64,000 nucleotides of DNA, taken from contig NZ_JBFONT020000002.1 of the NCBI RefSeq assembly GCF_040779325.2, positions 310,001 through 374,000 on the forward strand, read 5' to 3'. Origin of the DNA: Aestuariibius violaceus (lineage in GTDB: Bacteria > Pseudomonadota > Alphaproteobacteria > Rhodobacterales > Rhodobacteraceae). Below, in pieces: positions 25,589 through 33,283 of this stretch. The first letter of the stretch is position 1; each line of letters opens with the position of its first letter. Under the pieces are notes generated by a model, which searched no databases, was not told where the DNA came from, and saw only the letters and a list, made by a program, of their open reading frames with translations. Both the position numbers and the translations under genes were made by a program.

Positions 25589-25798
25589 CTAGGGTGAATC
25601 GCATCGCCGGGGATCGGCGATGGCGTAGCTTCGGACACCGGAGTCATGGAAGCGGGTTTCTATGCAGAGGGTATCATCTGCGCTGCGAGCCATGGATGGA
25701 AAGCGTGTCGCAACCCGCCGGAGTTCGCCGTCTGCCAGTCTTACTGTGAATTCTCCGACATAGCTGTCGTCGCCCGTGGTATCCATGAAGCCAACCAC
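25589..25798 (-). CDS. Small hypothetical protein downstream of tetR
   Basis: 69 residues from a GTG start at 25798, with GAGG 8 bp upstream on the minus strand. The sequence looks protein-like (GEFTVRLADGELRRVATRF, then DDTLCIETRFHDSGVRSY), with alternating beta-type patterning and no low-complexity GC bias. It lies 15 bp after the small membrane-protein gene and is followed by a hairpin. I recognise no family. It may form an operon ppk2-tetR-small TM-this gene. Confidence 0.4.
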   Translation of the reverse strand: MVGFMDTTGDDSYVGEFTVRLADGELRRVATRFPSMARSADDTLCIETRFHDSGVRSYAIADPRRCDSP

Positions 25799-25813
25799 AG
25801 TTGCGGCCTCATA

Positions 25814-25951
25814 TCACCGCTCCACGACAGGCCCATAATTCCTCGCCATTACAAAGAACACCATGAGAGCCACGATGGTGGCGCATACCGAAATGATCGT
25901 CAGACCGCCATCCAGGATGAAGGCCTGAACGCGGAGTGGCAGCCACTTCAC
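25814..25951 (-). CDS. Small single-pass membrane protein downstream of tetR
   Basis: 45 residues from a GTG start at 25951. It has a basic N-terminus (KWLPLRVQ), then one long hydrophobic helix (LTIISVCATIVALMVFFVMA), then a short polar tail. The tetR stop is 3 bp upstream, and the GGAGGAG formed by the tetR end gives a ribosome site at good spacing, which is why I accept the gene. Function unknown; small TM proteins of this kind are often regulatory partners. Confidence 0.45.
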   Translation of the reverse strand: MKWLPLRVQAFILDGGLTIISVCATIVALMVFFVMARNYGPVVER

Positions 25952-25954
25952 CGC

Positions 25955-26572
25955 CTACTCCTCCATCGGGATCAACCCCAGCCCTCTGAGATAGACACCG
26001 ATACCGGTCTCGAGAAGGTCCTCTGGCGGGAAGGGGGAGCGGGTGCCGGGGGAGTTTCGGGCGAAAAGCTCGACCACGCCGTGGGACATCGCCCAGATAT
26101 GGGCCGAGAACATCTCGGCCGGGGGGCGTTTTTCGGCGGGGATGTGTTGCGAAAGATCGGCGGCGGCGCGGTCGAGGATACCGCGGCCGCGGGCGGCGAC
26201 GACGGCGAGGTCGGGATTGTGCTGGACCGAGATGCCGCTTTCGAACATCGCCACGTAGTGCCCGGGGAACTTGCGGGCGAAGGCGAGATAGGCGCGGCCG
26301 GTCGCCTCGAACGCGGCAAGGGCCGAAGGCTGGCCGCGGTCGTAGGCATGCTCCATCAGGTCGGCGAAGATGACGTAGCCCTGGCGCGCGGCCTCGGCGA
26401 TCAGGTCCTCGCGGCCGGCGAAGTGGCGGTAGACGGCGGCCGGGGTGACGCCCGCCTGCTTGGCCGCCTCGGAGAGGGTGAAGCCCGTCGGGCCCTTCTC
26501 TTCGATCAGCTTCAGCGCGGCCTCGACCAGCGCTGCCTTGAGGTTGCCGTGGTGGTAGCCGCGTTTAGGCAT
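25955..26572 (-). CDS. TetR/AcrR family transcriptional regulator
   Basis: 205 residues. The N-terminal helix-turn-helix reads GFTLSEAAKQAGVTPAAVYRHFAGREDLIAEA at about residues 30-60, and the C-terminal ligand domain contains FARKFPGHYVAMF. Its ATG overlaps the ppk2 stop by 8 bp, so it is translated from the ppk2 transcript. The ligand is unknown. It may control ppk2 or its own operon. Confidence 0.9.
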   Translation of the reverse strand: MPKRGYHHGNLKAALVEAALKLIEEKGPTGFTLSEAAKQAGVTPAAVYRHFAGREDLIAEAARQGYVIFADLMEHAYDRGQPSALAAFEATGRAYLAFARKFPGHYVAMFESGISVQHNPDLAVVAARGRGILDRAAADLSQHIPAEKRPPAEMFSAHIWAMSHGVVELFARNSPGTRSPFPPEDLLETGIGVYLRGLGLIPMEE

Positions 26573-27446
26573 GGAGCGCCTTGTGCCAAAGGGTCGGACC
26601 GCCGAGGATCTGGTCGTCGAGCGGCTGTAGCGCCTCGTCCTTGCGGCCGTCATAGGGGATCGCCGTGAGGACCGAGCGCAGGGCCTGGATACGCGCGCGA
26701 CGCTTGTCATCGGCGCGCACGATCGTCCAGGGCGTCTCATCTGTGTGGCTGCGGCCCAGCGTCTCTCCGATCGCCTTGGTGTAGGTGTCGTAGAGCGCGA
26801 GGCCCTTCACGTCGATCGAGGAGAGCTTCCACTGCTTCAGCGGGTTGCCTTCGCGGTGCAGCATCCGGCGCAACTGCTCGGCCCGGCCGACGGTCAGCCA
26901 GATCTTGAAGAGGCGAATGCCCTCGCCCACCAGCATCGTCTCGAACGGTGTGACCTGACGGAAGAACAGCTCGCGTTCCTCGGGCGTGCAGAAGTCGAAG
27001 ACATGTTCGACCACGCCGCGATTGTACCAGGACCGGTCGAACAGCGTGATCTCACCTTCGCTGGGCATGTGCTTGATATAGCGTTGAAAATACCATTGGC
27101 CGCGTTCGCGGTCGGTCGGCTTGGGCAAGGCGGCGACATGGACGCCGCGGGCGTTCAGGTTTTCGCGGAAGCGCTTGATCGTGCCGCCCTTGCCCGCCGC
27201 ATCGCGCCCTTCGAAGACGACGACGATGCGCTCGCCCGATTTCTTGATCCAGGATTGCAGCTTGACCAGTTCGATCTGGACGGCGTGGAAGGCGTCTTCG
27301 TATTCGTCCTTGTCCCAGCGGTGATCGTAGGGGAATTCGGGATCGAGGACACTGTCTTTCTTGGCCTCGTCGATCTGCTTGCGCACCCAGCCCGGCGCCT
27401 CGTCCTGATAGTATGTCGATATGGCGCCGTCGAAGGGCAGGGACAT
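26565..27446 (-). CDS. ppk2: Polyphosphate kinase 2 (PPK2)
   Basis: 293 residues, single-domain PPK2. Walker A is FEGRDAAGKGG near residue 78 and Walker B LFDRSWYNR near 136. LKQWKLSSIDVKGLALYD and SHTDETPWTIVRADDKRRAR are family blocks. It transfers phosphate between polyphosphate and nucleotides, and the NDP or NMP preference cannot be decided from sequence alone. First gene of the operon with tetR. Confidence 0.94.
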   Translation of the reverse strand: MSLPFDGAISTYYQDEAPGWVRKQIDEAKKDSVLDPEFPYDHRWDKDEYEDAFHAVQIELVKLQSWIKKSGERIVVVFEGRDAAGKGGTIKRFRENLNARGVHVAALPKPTDRERGQWYFQRYIKHMPSEGEITLFDRSWYNRGVVEHVFDFCTPEERELFFRQVTPFETMLVGEGIRLFKIWLTVGRAEQLRRMLHREGNPLKQWKLSSIDVKGLALYDTYTKAIGETLGRSHTDETPWTIVRADDKRRARIQALRSVLTAIPYDGRKDEALQPLDDQILGGPTLWHKALHA

Positions 27447-27504
27447 GCATCGCCTCCTGTGCTGTGCGGACCGCCTTTATGGACGGCGGCGGCCGGTCGC
27501 GCAA

Positions 27505-28491
27505 TCAGCGCAGTCCGGCGCGGTCGGCGGCGCGGTCGATGGCGGCTTCGACCGCCTCGGGCGCGACGTGGTGCGGCATATGGCCGATCCCGTCGAGGAT
27601 CTGCAGCGTCGCGCCCTCGATCCGCAGGAACAGCGGCAGCGCGTGGATATCGGGCGGCACGATCGGATCCTCGGCGCCATGGACGATCTCGACCGGCATG
27701 TCGATAGCGGCGTAGTTCGGCGCCATTTCGGTCACGTCCCGCTTGAGCTGGGCGACCTGCCGGCCATTGGCGCGGATCGCCGAACGGCGGATGGAGAGGC
27801 CCGCGCCGACATAGTCGCGATACCCCTCGGGCACCGCCTGGGGCGCGAAGATACGCTCGACGATCGAGGGCAGGAGGGTGCGCGGCGCGTAGGCGGTCAC
27901 GAGCGGCGGCAGGGTCGCCCCGCCGAGCGCGGTGCCGTTGATGCGGTAGAGCGCGCCGAGCTCTCCCGGCCAGGGTTCCGTCGCGCCGGAGACGATGACG
28001 AGGCCTGCGGGGTGGTCGGGGAATTCCAGCGCCCAGGCGAGCGCCACGGCCGCGCCGTAGGAATGGCCGAGGATGATCGGGTTTTGGACGCCCAGCTTGT
28101 CGGCGGCGGCTTTCAGCATGCGGGCCTGTTCGCGCGGGGTTTCGGCGTTGGGGTTGAACGGGTCCTCGTAGGCGGCATCGGCCCGGTCGGACCAGCCGAG
28201 ACCCGGCCTGTCGAGGACGATCGTCCGGTAGTTCTCGCCCATCCGGCCCGTGAAGCGGAAGGTGAAATCGCGGGTATTGCCCGACGCGCCGTGGATCAGG
28301 ATCAGGTCCGGCCCTTCGCCGGTGACGAAGGCGTGGACGTTGCGGCCATTGCCCACGTCGATCAGGTCGCCGCCCGGGGGGAAGCGCGTCTCGGCCTCGA
28401 CCTCGCGCCTGTCGGCGATCTGGTCGGTCACGGCGGCGCAGCCGGCCAGGACGAGGGTCGATGTGATCGCGAGGGTGAGGGCCAATTTCAT
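27505..28491 (-). CDS. Alpha/beta hydrolase lipoprotein
   Basis: 328 residues. The N-terminus has a lipobox (TLVLAGCAAV, Cys at about 18), so it should be anchored to a membrane facing the periplasm. The hydrolase fold has oxyanion HGASGN, the nucleophile elbow GHSYG (Ser about 148), acid in GAEDPIVPP and the catalytic His in GIGHMPHH. It resembles epoxide hydrolase/haloperoxidase-like enzymes; the substrate is unknown. The start at 28491 is 8 bp after metA, so the two are cotranscribed. Confidence 0.85.
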   Translation of the reverse strand: MKLALTLAITSTLVLAGCAAVTDQIADRREVEAETRFPPGGDLIDVGNGRNVHAFVTGEGPDLILIHGASGNTRDFTFRFTGRMGENYRTIVLDRPGLGWSDRADAAYEDPFNPNAETPREQARMLKAAADKLGVQNPIILGHSYGAAVALAWALEFPDHPAGLVIVSGATEPWPGELGALYRINGTALGGATLPPLVTAYAPRTLLPSIVERIFAPQAVPEGYRDYVGAGLSIRRSAIRANGRQVAQLKRDVTEMAPNYAAIDMPVEIVHGAEDPIVPPDIHALPLFLRIEGATLQILDGIGHMPHHVAPEAVEAAIDRAADRAGLR

Positions 28492-28498
28492 GTCCGAA

Positions 28499-29422
28499 CT
28501 AGCTACCGATGAGGTCCCGGTCGTAGGGGGTCGACTGGTAAATCTGGTTGATCCAGTTGCCATATAGAAGGTGCGCGTGGCTGCGCCAGCGGTTGAGCGG
28601 CGTGCTCTCGGGATCGTCAGCGGGGAAGTAGTTCCGGGGCAGCTGGATCTCCTGGCCTGCCACCTGGGATTGGGCGCGGTCGCGGTCGTACTCTTCCTTG
28701 AGCGTCCCGCTGTCGTATTCGAAATGGTTGAGCATGTAGAGCGCCCGGTGACCCGGATCCTCGATCAGGCAGGGGCCGGTTTCTTCGGACCCGAGCAGCT
28801 GGGTGACGGCGGGCGGCAGATCCTCGCCGTGGATCTCGGTCCAGCGGGAAACGGGCACAAAGCAATCGTCGGAAAAGCCCCGCAGGTAGGGCGAATTCGG
28901 CGCGAGGTTGGTGTGCCGGAAGCAGCCGAAGAGCTTTCCATCGAGCAGGTATTTCGGCACGCAGTGGAAATGGTGCAGCATCGCCATGCCCCCCCAGCAG
29001 ACGCCGAAGGTGGAATGCACGTTGGTCTGGGTCCAGTCCATCACCTCGGTCAGTTCATCCCAATAGGTCACCTCCTCATAGGGCAGATGCTCGATGGGGG
29101 CGCCGGTGATGATGAGGCCGTCGAACTTCTGGTCCTTCACCTCCTGGAAGGGGTGGTAGAATTCGGCCATGTGCTCGGCCGCGGTGTTGCGGGTCTGGTG
29201 TTCGGACATGCGGATCAGATTGAACTCGATCTGCAGGGGCGTGGCGCCGATCAGCCGGGCGAACTGGTTCTCGGTCTGGATCTTCTTGGGCATCAGGTTG
29301 AGGAGCCCGATGCGCAAAGGCCGGATATCCTGCCGCGCCGCCTGATCCTCGGCCATCACCATCACGCCCTCACGGGTGAGGACGTCGAAGGCAGGCAGCG
29401 AGGCGGGCAGGCGGATGGGCAT
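28499..29422 (-). CDS. metA: Homoserine O-acyltransferase MetA, probably acetyl-CoA specific
   Basis: 307 residues, MetA fold. The acyl-enzyme cysteine is Cys142 in GVCWGG, and the His/Glu partners fall in the HFEYD region. Residue 111 (in GAPIEHLPYEE) is Glu. In published work on MetA specificity, Glu111 favours acetyl-CoA while Gly111 favours succinyl-CoA, so O-acetylhomoserine is the likely product. The ATG at 29422 is chosen since upstream codons are unconserved. No SAM-II riboswitch, which often precedes alphaproteobacterial met genes, is evident in the short leader. Confidence 0.93.
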   Translation of the reverse strand: MPIRLPASLPAFDVLTREGVMVMAEDQAARQDIRPLRIGLLNLMPKKIQTENQFARLIGATPLQIEFNLIRMSEHQTRNTAAEHMAEFYHPFQEVKDQKFDGLIITGAPIEHLPYEEVTYWDELTEVMDWTQTNVHSTFGVCWGGMAMLHHFHCVPKYLLDGKLFGCFRHTNLAPNSPYLRGFSDDCFVPVSRWTEIHGEDLPPAVTQLLGSEETGPCLIEDPGHRALYMLNHFEYDSGTLKEEYDRDRAQSQVAGQEIQLPRNYFPADDPESTPLNRWRSHAHLLYGNWINQIYQSTPYDRDLIGS

Positions 29423-29526
29423 CGTGGTCTCCGGGTCGGTCAGAGGGTCGGAGATAGGCGGGATGGGAGCGAGGCTCAAGGTGGGGCGGTGGCCTGGCGC
29501 TCGGAGGCAGCGGCCGGATAGGCAGA

Positions 29527-29549
29527 AGGATGGGCAGACTGCCCATCCT
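29527..29549. repeat. AGGATGGGCA/TGCCCATCCT intergenic palindrome
   Basis: A perfect 10-bp inverted repeat with a 3-nt loop, lying between metA (upstream side) and the zincin gene stop. It may act as a terminator of the zincin transcript on the minus strand. It resembles the palindrome at 25563-25581 and marks the edge of the AT-rich accessory gene. Confidence 0.55.
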
Positions 29550-29578
29550 AAGCTTGACTAAGCTACGGAGTTACGAGT

Positions 29579-30046
29579 TCACATAACTTTTCCGTACACG
29601 GCTTTCTCGAAGGCGTTACCTTCCTCGTTGGTCGGATCTCCCGGAACAAGATCATCTACGCCATCGTGAGCGTCAGCCCAATGAGTCAGCTCGTGCAGAA
29701 TGGTGGCGCCCAAGAGGTATACATCATGGCCCCTGGTTGTCCTTCTCTTGACGCCTTTGCCGGCTTCGAAGTCAACAACAAGCTGCTCTTCCACTTGAAT
29801 GACATTGGAGCCCCATGAGTAGCATCCATATGCTTTCGATGACGCACAAATAAGGTTTTTAACCAGCTTGATCTCTGGATCGGATCCCCACTTCAGTGCG
29901 GTTTTGATGGTGGCTTTTGTGGTCTTCCCAGAGAAGCTCTTTATCGACCCCACGATTGCTTGGTTGCTCGCAAGGTTTGGGATGTCGACAGTCAAGTAGT
30001 AGTAGAATTTTGGAAAAGCTCTGATTGCTGCGGCGTCAATTCTCAT
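29579..30046 (-). CDS. AT-rich zincin-like metallopeptidase domain protein
   Basis: 155 residues from the ATG at 30046 (GAGGA 7 bp upstream; the upstream ATG at 30091 lacks a ribosome site). It carries HELTHWADAHDG, an HEXXH zinc motif with a likely third ligand, followed by NEEGNAFEKAVYG. The layout (about 125 residues, then HEXXH, near the C-terminus) is like M35/lysine-specific-type or toxin metallopeptidase domains. The gene is far more AT-rich than its neighbours and uses codons rare in this window, a sign of horizontal transfer. No signal peptide, no immunity gene recognised. Target unknown. Confidence 0.65.
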   Translation of the reverse strand: MRIDAAAIRAFPKFYYYLTVDIPNLASNQAIVGSIKSFSGKTTKATIKTALKWGSDPEIKLVKNLICASSKAYGCYSWGSNVIQVEEQLVVDFEAGKGVKRRTTRGHDVYLLGATILHELTHWADAHDGVDDLVPGDPTNEEGNAFEKAVYGKVM

Positions 30047-30180
30047 CTGTCTATCCTCGAAATGGAATGGGTAGGCTATGGGCAAACTCATCTTACTCAA
30101 AACACCAAGGCTTGAGTGCTACACGAATAAGAATGATGTTCAATATGTACGGTTTTGCACGCTTCAAACCCGTTCGTAGT

Positions 30181-30961
30181 TCATCGCCCTGGCTCCAGCG
30201 GGATCTGCACGGGCACTTCCTCCAGCCGTTCGTCCGCTACCCGCAGCGGTTGTGAGATCAGCTTGATGTCGCGGAGGCCCGCCGCGGGGATCGTCAGTCC
30301 CATGGAATGGGCGACCGGCGCGCGGCGTCCGGGTTTGGGGTTCAGGCCCGCGGCGATGTCGCGGGTGCCCATTTTCAGGTGGTGGGCGATGTCCCATTCC
30401 AGAACCTCTCCATCCTGGCGGGTCACGACCCAGCAACGGGAATCCTCGCAGCAGTCGCCCTTTTTCACCGGAAAGAAATAGCCGGTGATGTCGCCGTCTC
30501 GATTCCCGCCGCGCGGAGGAGTGCGATGAAGTAGAGGTTGATGTCGACGCAGCTGCCCTCGGTCATCGAGCAGAGCTGGGGGACGGTGTCGTGCCCGTCG
30601 TAATAGCGCGTGTCGGGATGGCCGTAGTGGAACAGCTATGCCACGTAGCGGGCGATATCGTAATATCGGTGCCGAGGTCCCTTGCATCTGTCGTCAGAGC
30701 CTCGGAGGCGCGGGTGAAGCGGCTGTCGTGGCGCCCGAAGATGGCCTCCGGGTAGCCGCTGCCGGGGCGGCAGATGTGCCTGACCGTGAAAGGACGCGTC
30801 CCGTCGCAGAGGAAGACATCCTGACCCGTTGCCTCTTCGGTGATCCGTTCCGCGTTGGTGTTATCGATATGGGTCTCGGTCAGATCGTATTCCGGGCTGG
30901 TAATCGCCACCAGAACAAGGACTGGCGCATCCGCCTGCGCGACCCGGACCGTGACTTGCAT
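30181..30961 (-). pseudogene. Decayed transglutaminase-like family gene
   Basis: Three frames must be joined to recover one protein. The first (30961 to about 30665) encodes PFTVRHICRPGSGYPEAIFG and HDSRFTRASEALT. The second (about 30665-30505) encodes LFHYGHPDTRYYDGHDTVPQ and EGSCVDINLYFIALLRAAGI, preceded by an in-frame TAG at 30636-30638. The third (about 30500-30181) encodes ITGYFFPVKKGDCCEDSRCW, EWDIAHHLKMGTRDI and GLTIPAAG. SCVD, the histidine of CW/HHLKMG and the order match transglutaminase-like proteins common in Rhodobacterales. Two frameshifts and one stop make the gene non-functional unless sequence errors are involved. Confidence 0.82.
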
Positions 30962-31028
30962 TCGACCGTCTCTCTCTACGTCCGGGCGAAGTTATATCGC
31001 CCGCCGTAACAGATGCGCGACAGGGCCC

Positions 31029-31070
31029 TTGACCTCGCGCGTGCCGCCCTAGAATGTTAGAGCATCTAAC
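31029..31070 (+). promoter_or_regulatory. Promoter and perfect operator dyad upstream of the NAD-dependent reductase
   Basis: TTGACC (31029-31034) and TAGAAT (31050-31055) form a -35/-10 pair with 15-bp spacing. Directly downstream, GTTAGA-GCA-TCTAAC (31056-31070) is a perfect 6-bp dyad with 3-bp centre covering the expected transcription start. This is ideal placement for a repressor. No regulator gene lies beside it, so the repressor is unknown. Confidence 0.6.
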
Positions 31071-31084
31071 TTTGCGGGGGTGCC

Positions 31085-32107
31085 ATGGCGCAAACTGTTC
31101 TGCTGACCGGGGTGACCGGCTTCATTGCCCGGCATATTGCCGCCCGTCTTCTCGATCAGGGTTTTGTCGTTCGCGGCACGTTGCGCGATCCGGGCCGGGC
31201 GCAGGAGGTGCGGGACGGGATACGACCCGCGCTGACAGATGCGGACGCGCCGGAGGAGCGGTTGTCCTTCGTTCCGCTCGACCTGTCACGCGACGAGGGG
31301 TGGGACGAGGCGATGGCGGGGGCGGACGTGCTGATGCACACCGCCTCTCCCTTCCCGTTCACCCAGCCGAAGGACGAGGCGGAGGTCATCCGCCCCGCGG
31401 TCGACGGCACGCTGCGGGCCTTCGAGGCGGCGCAGAGGGCCGGGGTGCGGCGGGTGGTCATGACCTCCTCGACCGTCTCTGTCGTCAACAAGACCCCGCC
31501 GGAGGGCCGCCCCTTCGACGAACGCGACTGGTCCGACCTGGAGCATCCGGGCATCACCCCCTACGCAAAGTCCAAGACCCTGGCCGAACGGGCGGCGTGG
31601 GAATTCACCGAAGCCAATCCCGAGATGGCGCTGACAATCGTCAATCCGGGCTTCGTCCTTGGCCCGCCGCTGGGGGACAGCTGGAACACCTCGCTTGGGG
31701 TGATCGAGCGGATCCTGCAGGCGAAGGATCCGATGCTGCCGCGGTTCGGGTTCACCTCTGTCGACGTGCGCGATGTGGCCGAGGCGCATGTGCGGGCGTT
31801 GACAGGGGACGGCACGGTCGGGAAACGTTTCCTCGCGGTCAATGAATGGATCTGGTTTGTCGAGATGGCGCAGCTGATCAAGGATACTTGGCCCGAGCGG
31901 AAGGTGCCGACGAAGCAGGCGCCCGATCTGCTGCTCAAGGCGATCGCGCTGTTCGATCCGTCGGTGCGGCAGCTTTTGCCCGATCTCGGCAAGCAGCAGG
32001 CGGTGTCGAACCGCCGGGCGCAGGACGAGCTTGGCATGACCTTCCGTCCGGTGCGCCCCGCGGTGATCGACAGCGCCGAAGCGGTGATCGCGGCGGGCCG
32101 GGTGTGA
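31085..32107 (+). CDS. NAD-dependent epimerase/dehydratase family, aldehyde reductase-like
   Basis: 340 residues, extended short-chain dehydrogenase. It has a TGVTGFIA nucleotide-binding loop near residue 8, the catalytic Ser in VVMTSSTVSV and the YAKSK motif near residue 160. TIVNPGFVLGPPLG and the C-terminal region match dihydroflavonol-4-reductase-like/aldehyde reductases. The substrate is unknown. The upstream operator dyad suggests induction by a stress or an aldehyde. Coupled by GTGA to a META lipoprotein gene. Confidence 0.9.
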   Translation: MAQTVLLTGVTGFIARHIAARLLDQGFVVRGTLRDPGRAQEVRDGIRPALTDADAPEERLSFVPLDLSRDEGWDEAMAGADVLMHTASPFPFTQPKDEAEVIRPAVDGTLRAFEAAQRAGVRRVVMTSSTVSVVNKTPPEGRPFDERDWSDLEHPGITPYAKSKTLAERAAWEFTEANPEMALTIVNPGFVLGPPLGDSWNTSLGVIERILQAKDPMLPRFGFTSVDVRDVAEAHVRALTGDGTVGKRFLAVNEWIWFVEMAQLIKDTWPERKVPTKQAPDLLLKAIALFDPSVRQLLPDLGKQQAVSNRRAQDELGMTFRPVRPAVIDSAEAVIAAGRV

Positions 32108-32481
32108 GGGCACTTTTCGTCCTGCTGGCGCTGGCCGCCTGCGGCGGGGACGAGACGGTGGCCGCCTATGGCGGGGCCGGGTCGTGGGAATTGCGGGAAC
32201 TCGATGGGGTGGCCGCCGACGGGCTGTCGCTGACCTTCGGTGCGAATGGAGAGGTGAGCGGCGAGGCGCCGTGCAACCTGCTGAACGGTACACAGACGGC
32301 GCCTTATCCGTGGTTCGAGCTGTCCGGCCTGGCCGTGACCCGCCGGGCCTGCCCCGATCTGGCACGGGAGGAGGCGCTGATCGCGCGGCTCACGGCCATG
32401 TCGATCTCGGAGGTGTCGGGCGACGTGCTGATCCTGTCCGACCCCGAGGCGGGCGAGATGACCTTCGCGCGCGTGCCCTAA
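32104..32481 (+). CDS. META domain lipoprotein
   Basis: 125 residues with GTG start overlapping the reductase stop. The lipobox is LAAC (Cys about 13), and the META/HslJ domain follows: WELRELDG, SLTFGANGEVSGEAPCNLLNG and RRACPDLAREEAL. META proteins bind at the envelope and have been linked to stress or antibiotic tolerance; the exact role is not established. The 3' end overlaps recO by 4 bp in the opposite direction. Confidence 0.83.
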   Translation: MRALFVLLALAACGGDETVAAYGGAGSWELRELDGVAADGLSLTFGANGEVSGEAPCNLLNGTQTAPYPWFELSGLAVTRRACPDLAREEALIARLTAMSISEVSGDVLILSDPEAGEMTFARVP

Positions 32482-33206
32482 GCGACCCTGGCGATGGCGC
32501 GGATCAGCCGTGCGCGCGCCTCGGGCACGGGTTTGTCGCCCAATGACGGGGCGAGCGCCTCGGTCAGGAAATGCCCGGTGACGCGCAGGGCTTCGACGAT
32601 TTCGGCTGTCTCGGCTTCTCCTTCGCCGCGCAACACCGGGGGCAGGGGGAGCAGCCGGTCGGCATAGGCGCCTGCACCCGCGGCACTGACGGCCCGGCCG
32701 GTGCGGGGGGAGACATAGGTCAGCCCCTCGGTCGCCCCCGTCGCCGCGCAGCGGCTGAGGTCGAGGCCGAAGCCCATCTCGTCGAGGAACCCCATCTCCC
32801 ACCGCAGATAGGCGAGCGGCCAGAGGTCGGGCTGGTCGAGCAGATCGAGGAGCGCCGTGGACCGGCGGTAGAGGTCGGGATGCGCCTCCCGCTCGGGCAG
32901 GCCGAAGGACAGCAGAGCGGTGACGGCATTGAGCCCGGCGAGCGCCAGGCGGCTGGCCATCGCGGTGGCGGCGCGGCTGCGGACGGGTTCGATGGTGAAG
33001 GCGCCCAGATGCTCTTCCAGCCGGGCCTTCCAGACGGCCGAGACCTGCGCGCCGGGCTGGAGGACGGGCGCGATCTTGCGCGAGGTCGCGCCGCGGACGA
33101 TCCCGGCATGGCGGCCGTGGCCCTCGGTGAAGACTTCGACGATGGCCGAGGTTTCCCCGTGGGGACGCACAGTCAGGATGGTGCCGTCATCGGTCCATTC
33201 GATCAT
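32478..33206 (-). CDS. recO: DNA repair protein RecO
   Basis: 242 residues. N-terminal OB fold (MIEWTDDGTILTVRPHGETSAIVEVFTE is the usual opening), a helical middle part, and the C-terminal domain with LDLSRCAATGATEGLTYVSPRTGRAVS. RecO acts with RecF and RecR to load RecA at gaps. Of the four possible zinc cysteines only one is visible, as in many Alphaproteobacteria. Convergent with the META gene (4-bp overlap). Confidence 0.93.
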   Translation of the reverse strand: MIEWTDDGTILTVRPHGETSAIVEVFTEGHGRHAGIVRGATSRKIAPVLQPGAQVSAVWKARLEEHLGAFTIEPVRSRAATAMASRLALAGLNAVTALLSFGLPEREAHPDLYRRSTALLDLLDQPDLWPLAYLRWEMGFLDEMGFGLDLSRCAATGATEGLTYVSPRTGRAVSAAGAGAYADRLLPLPPVLRGEGEAETAEIVEALRVTGHFLTEALAPSLGDKPVPEARARLIRAIARVA

Positions 33207-33283
33207 GGTGTCTGACTAGACCAGGTGCGCGGGCAGCGCGAGGGCTTGCGCATGGGCCGACAGCGGGCCATCACCGGCCGAGG

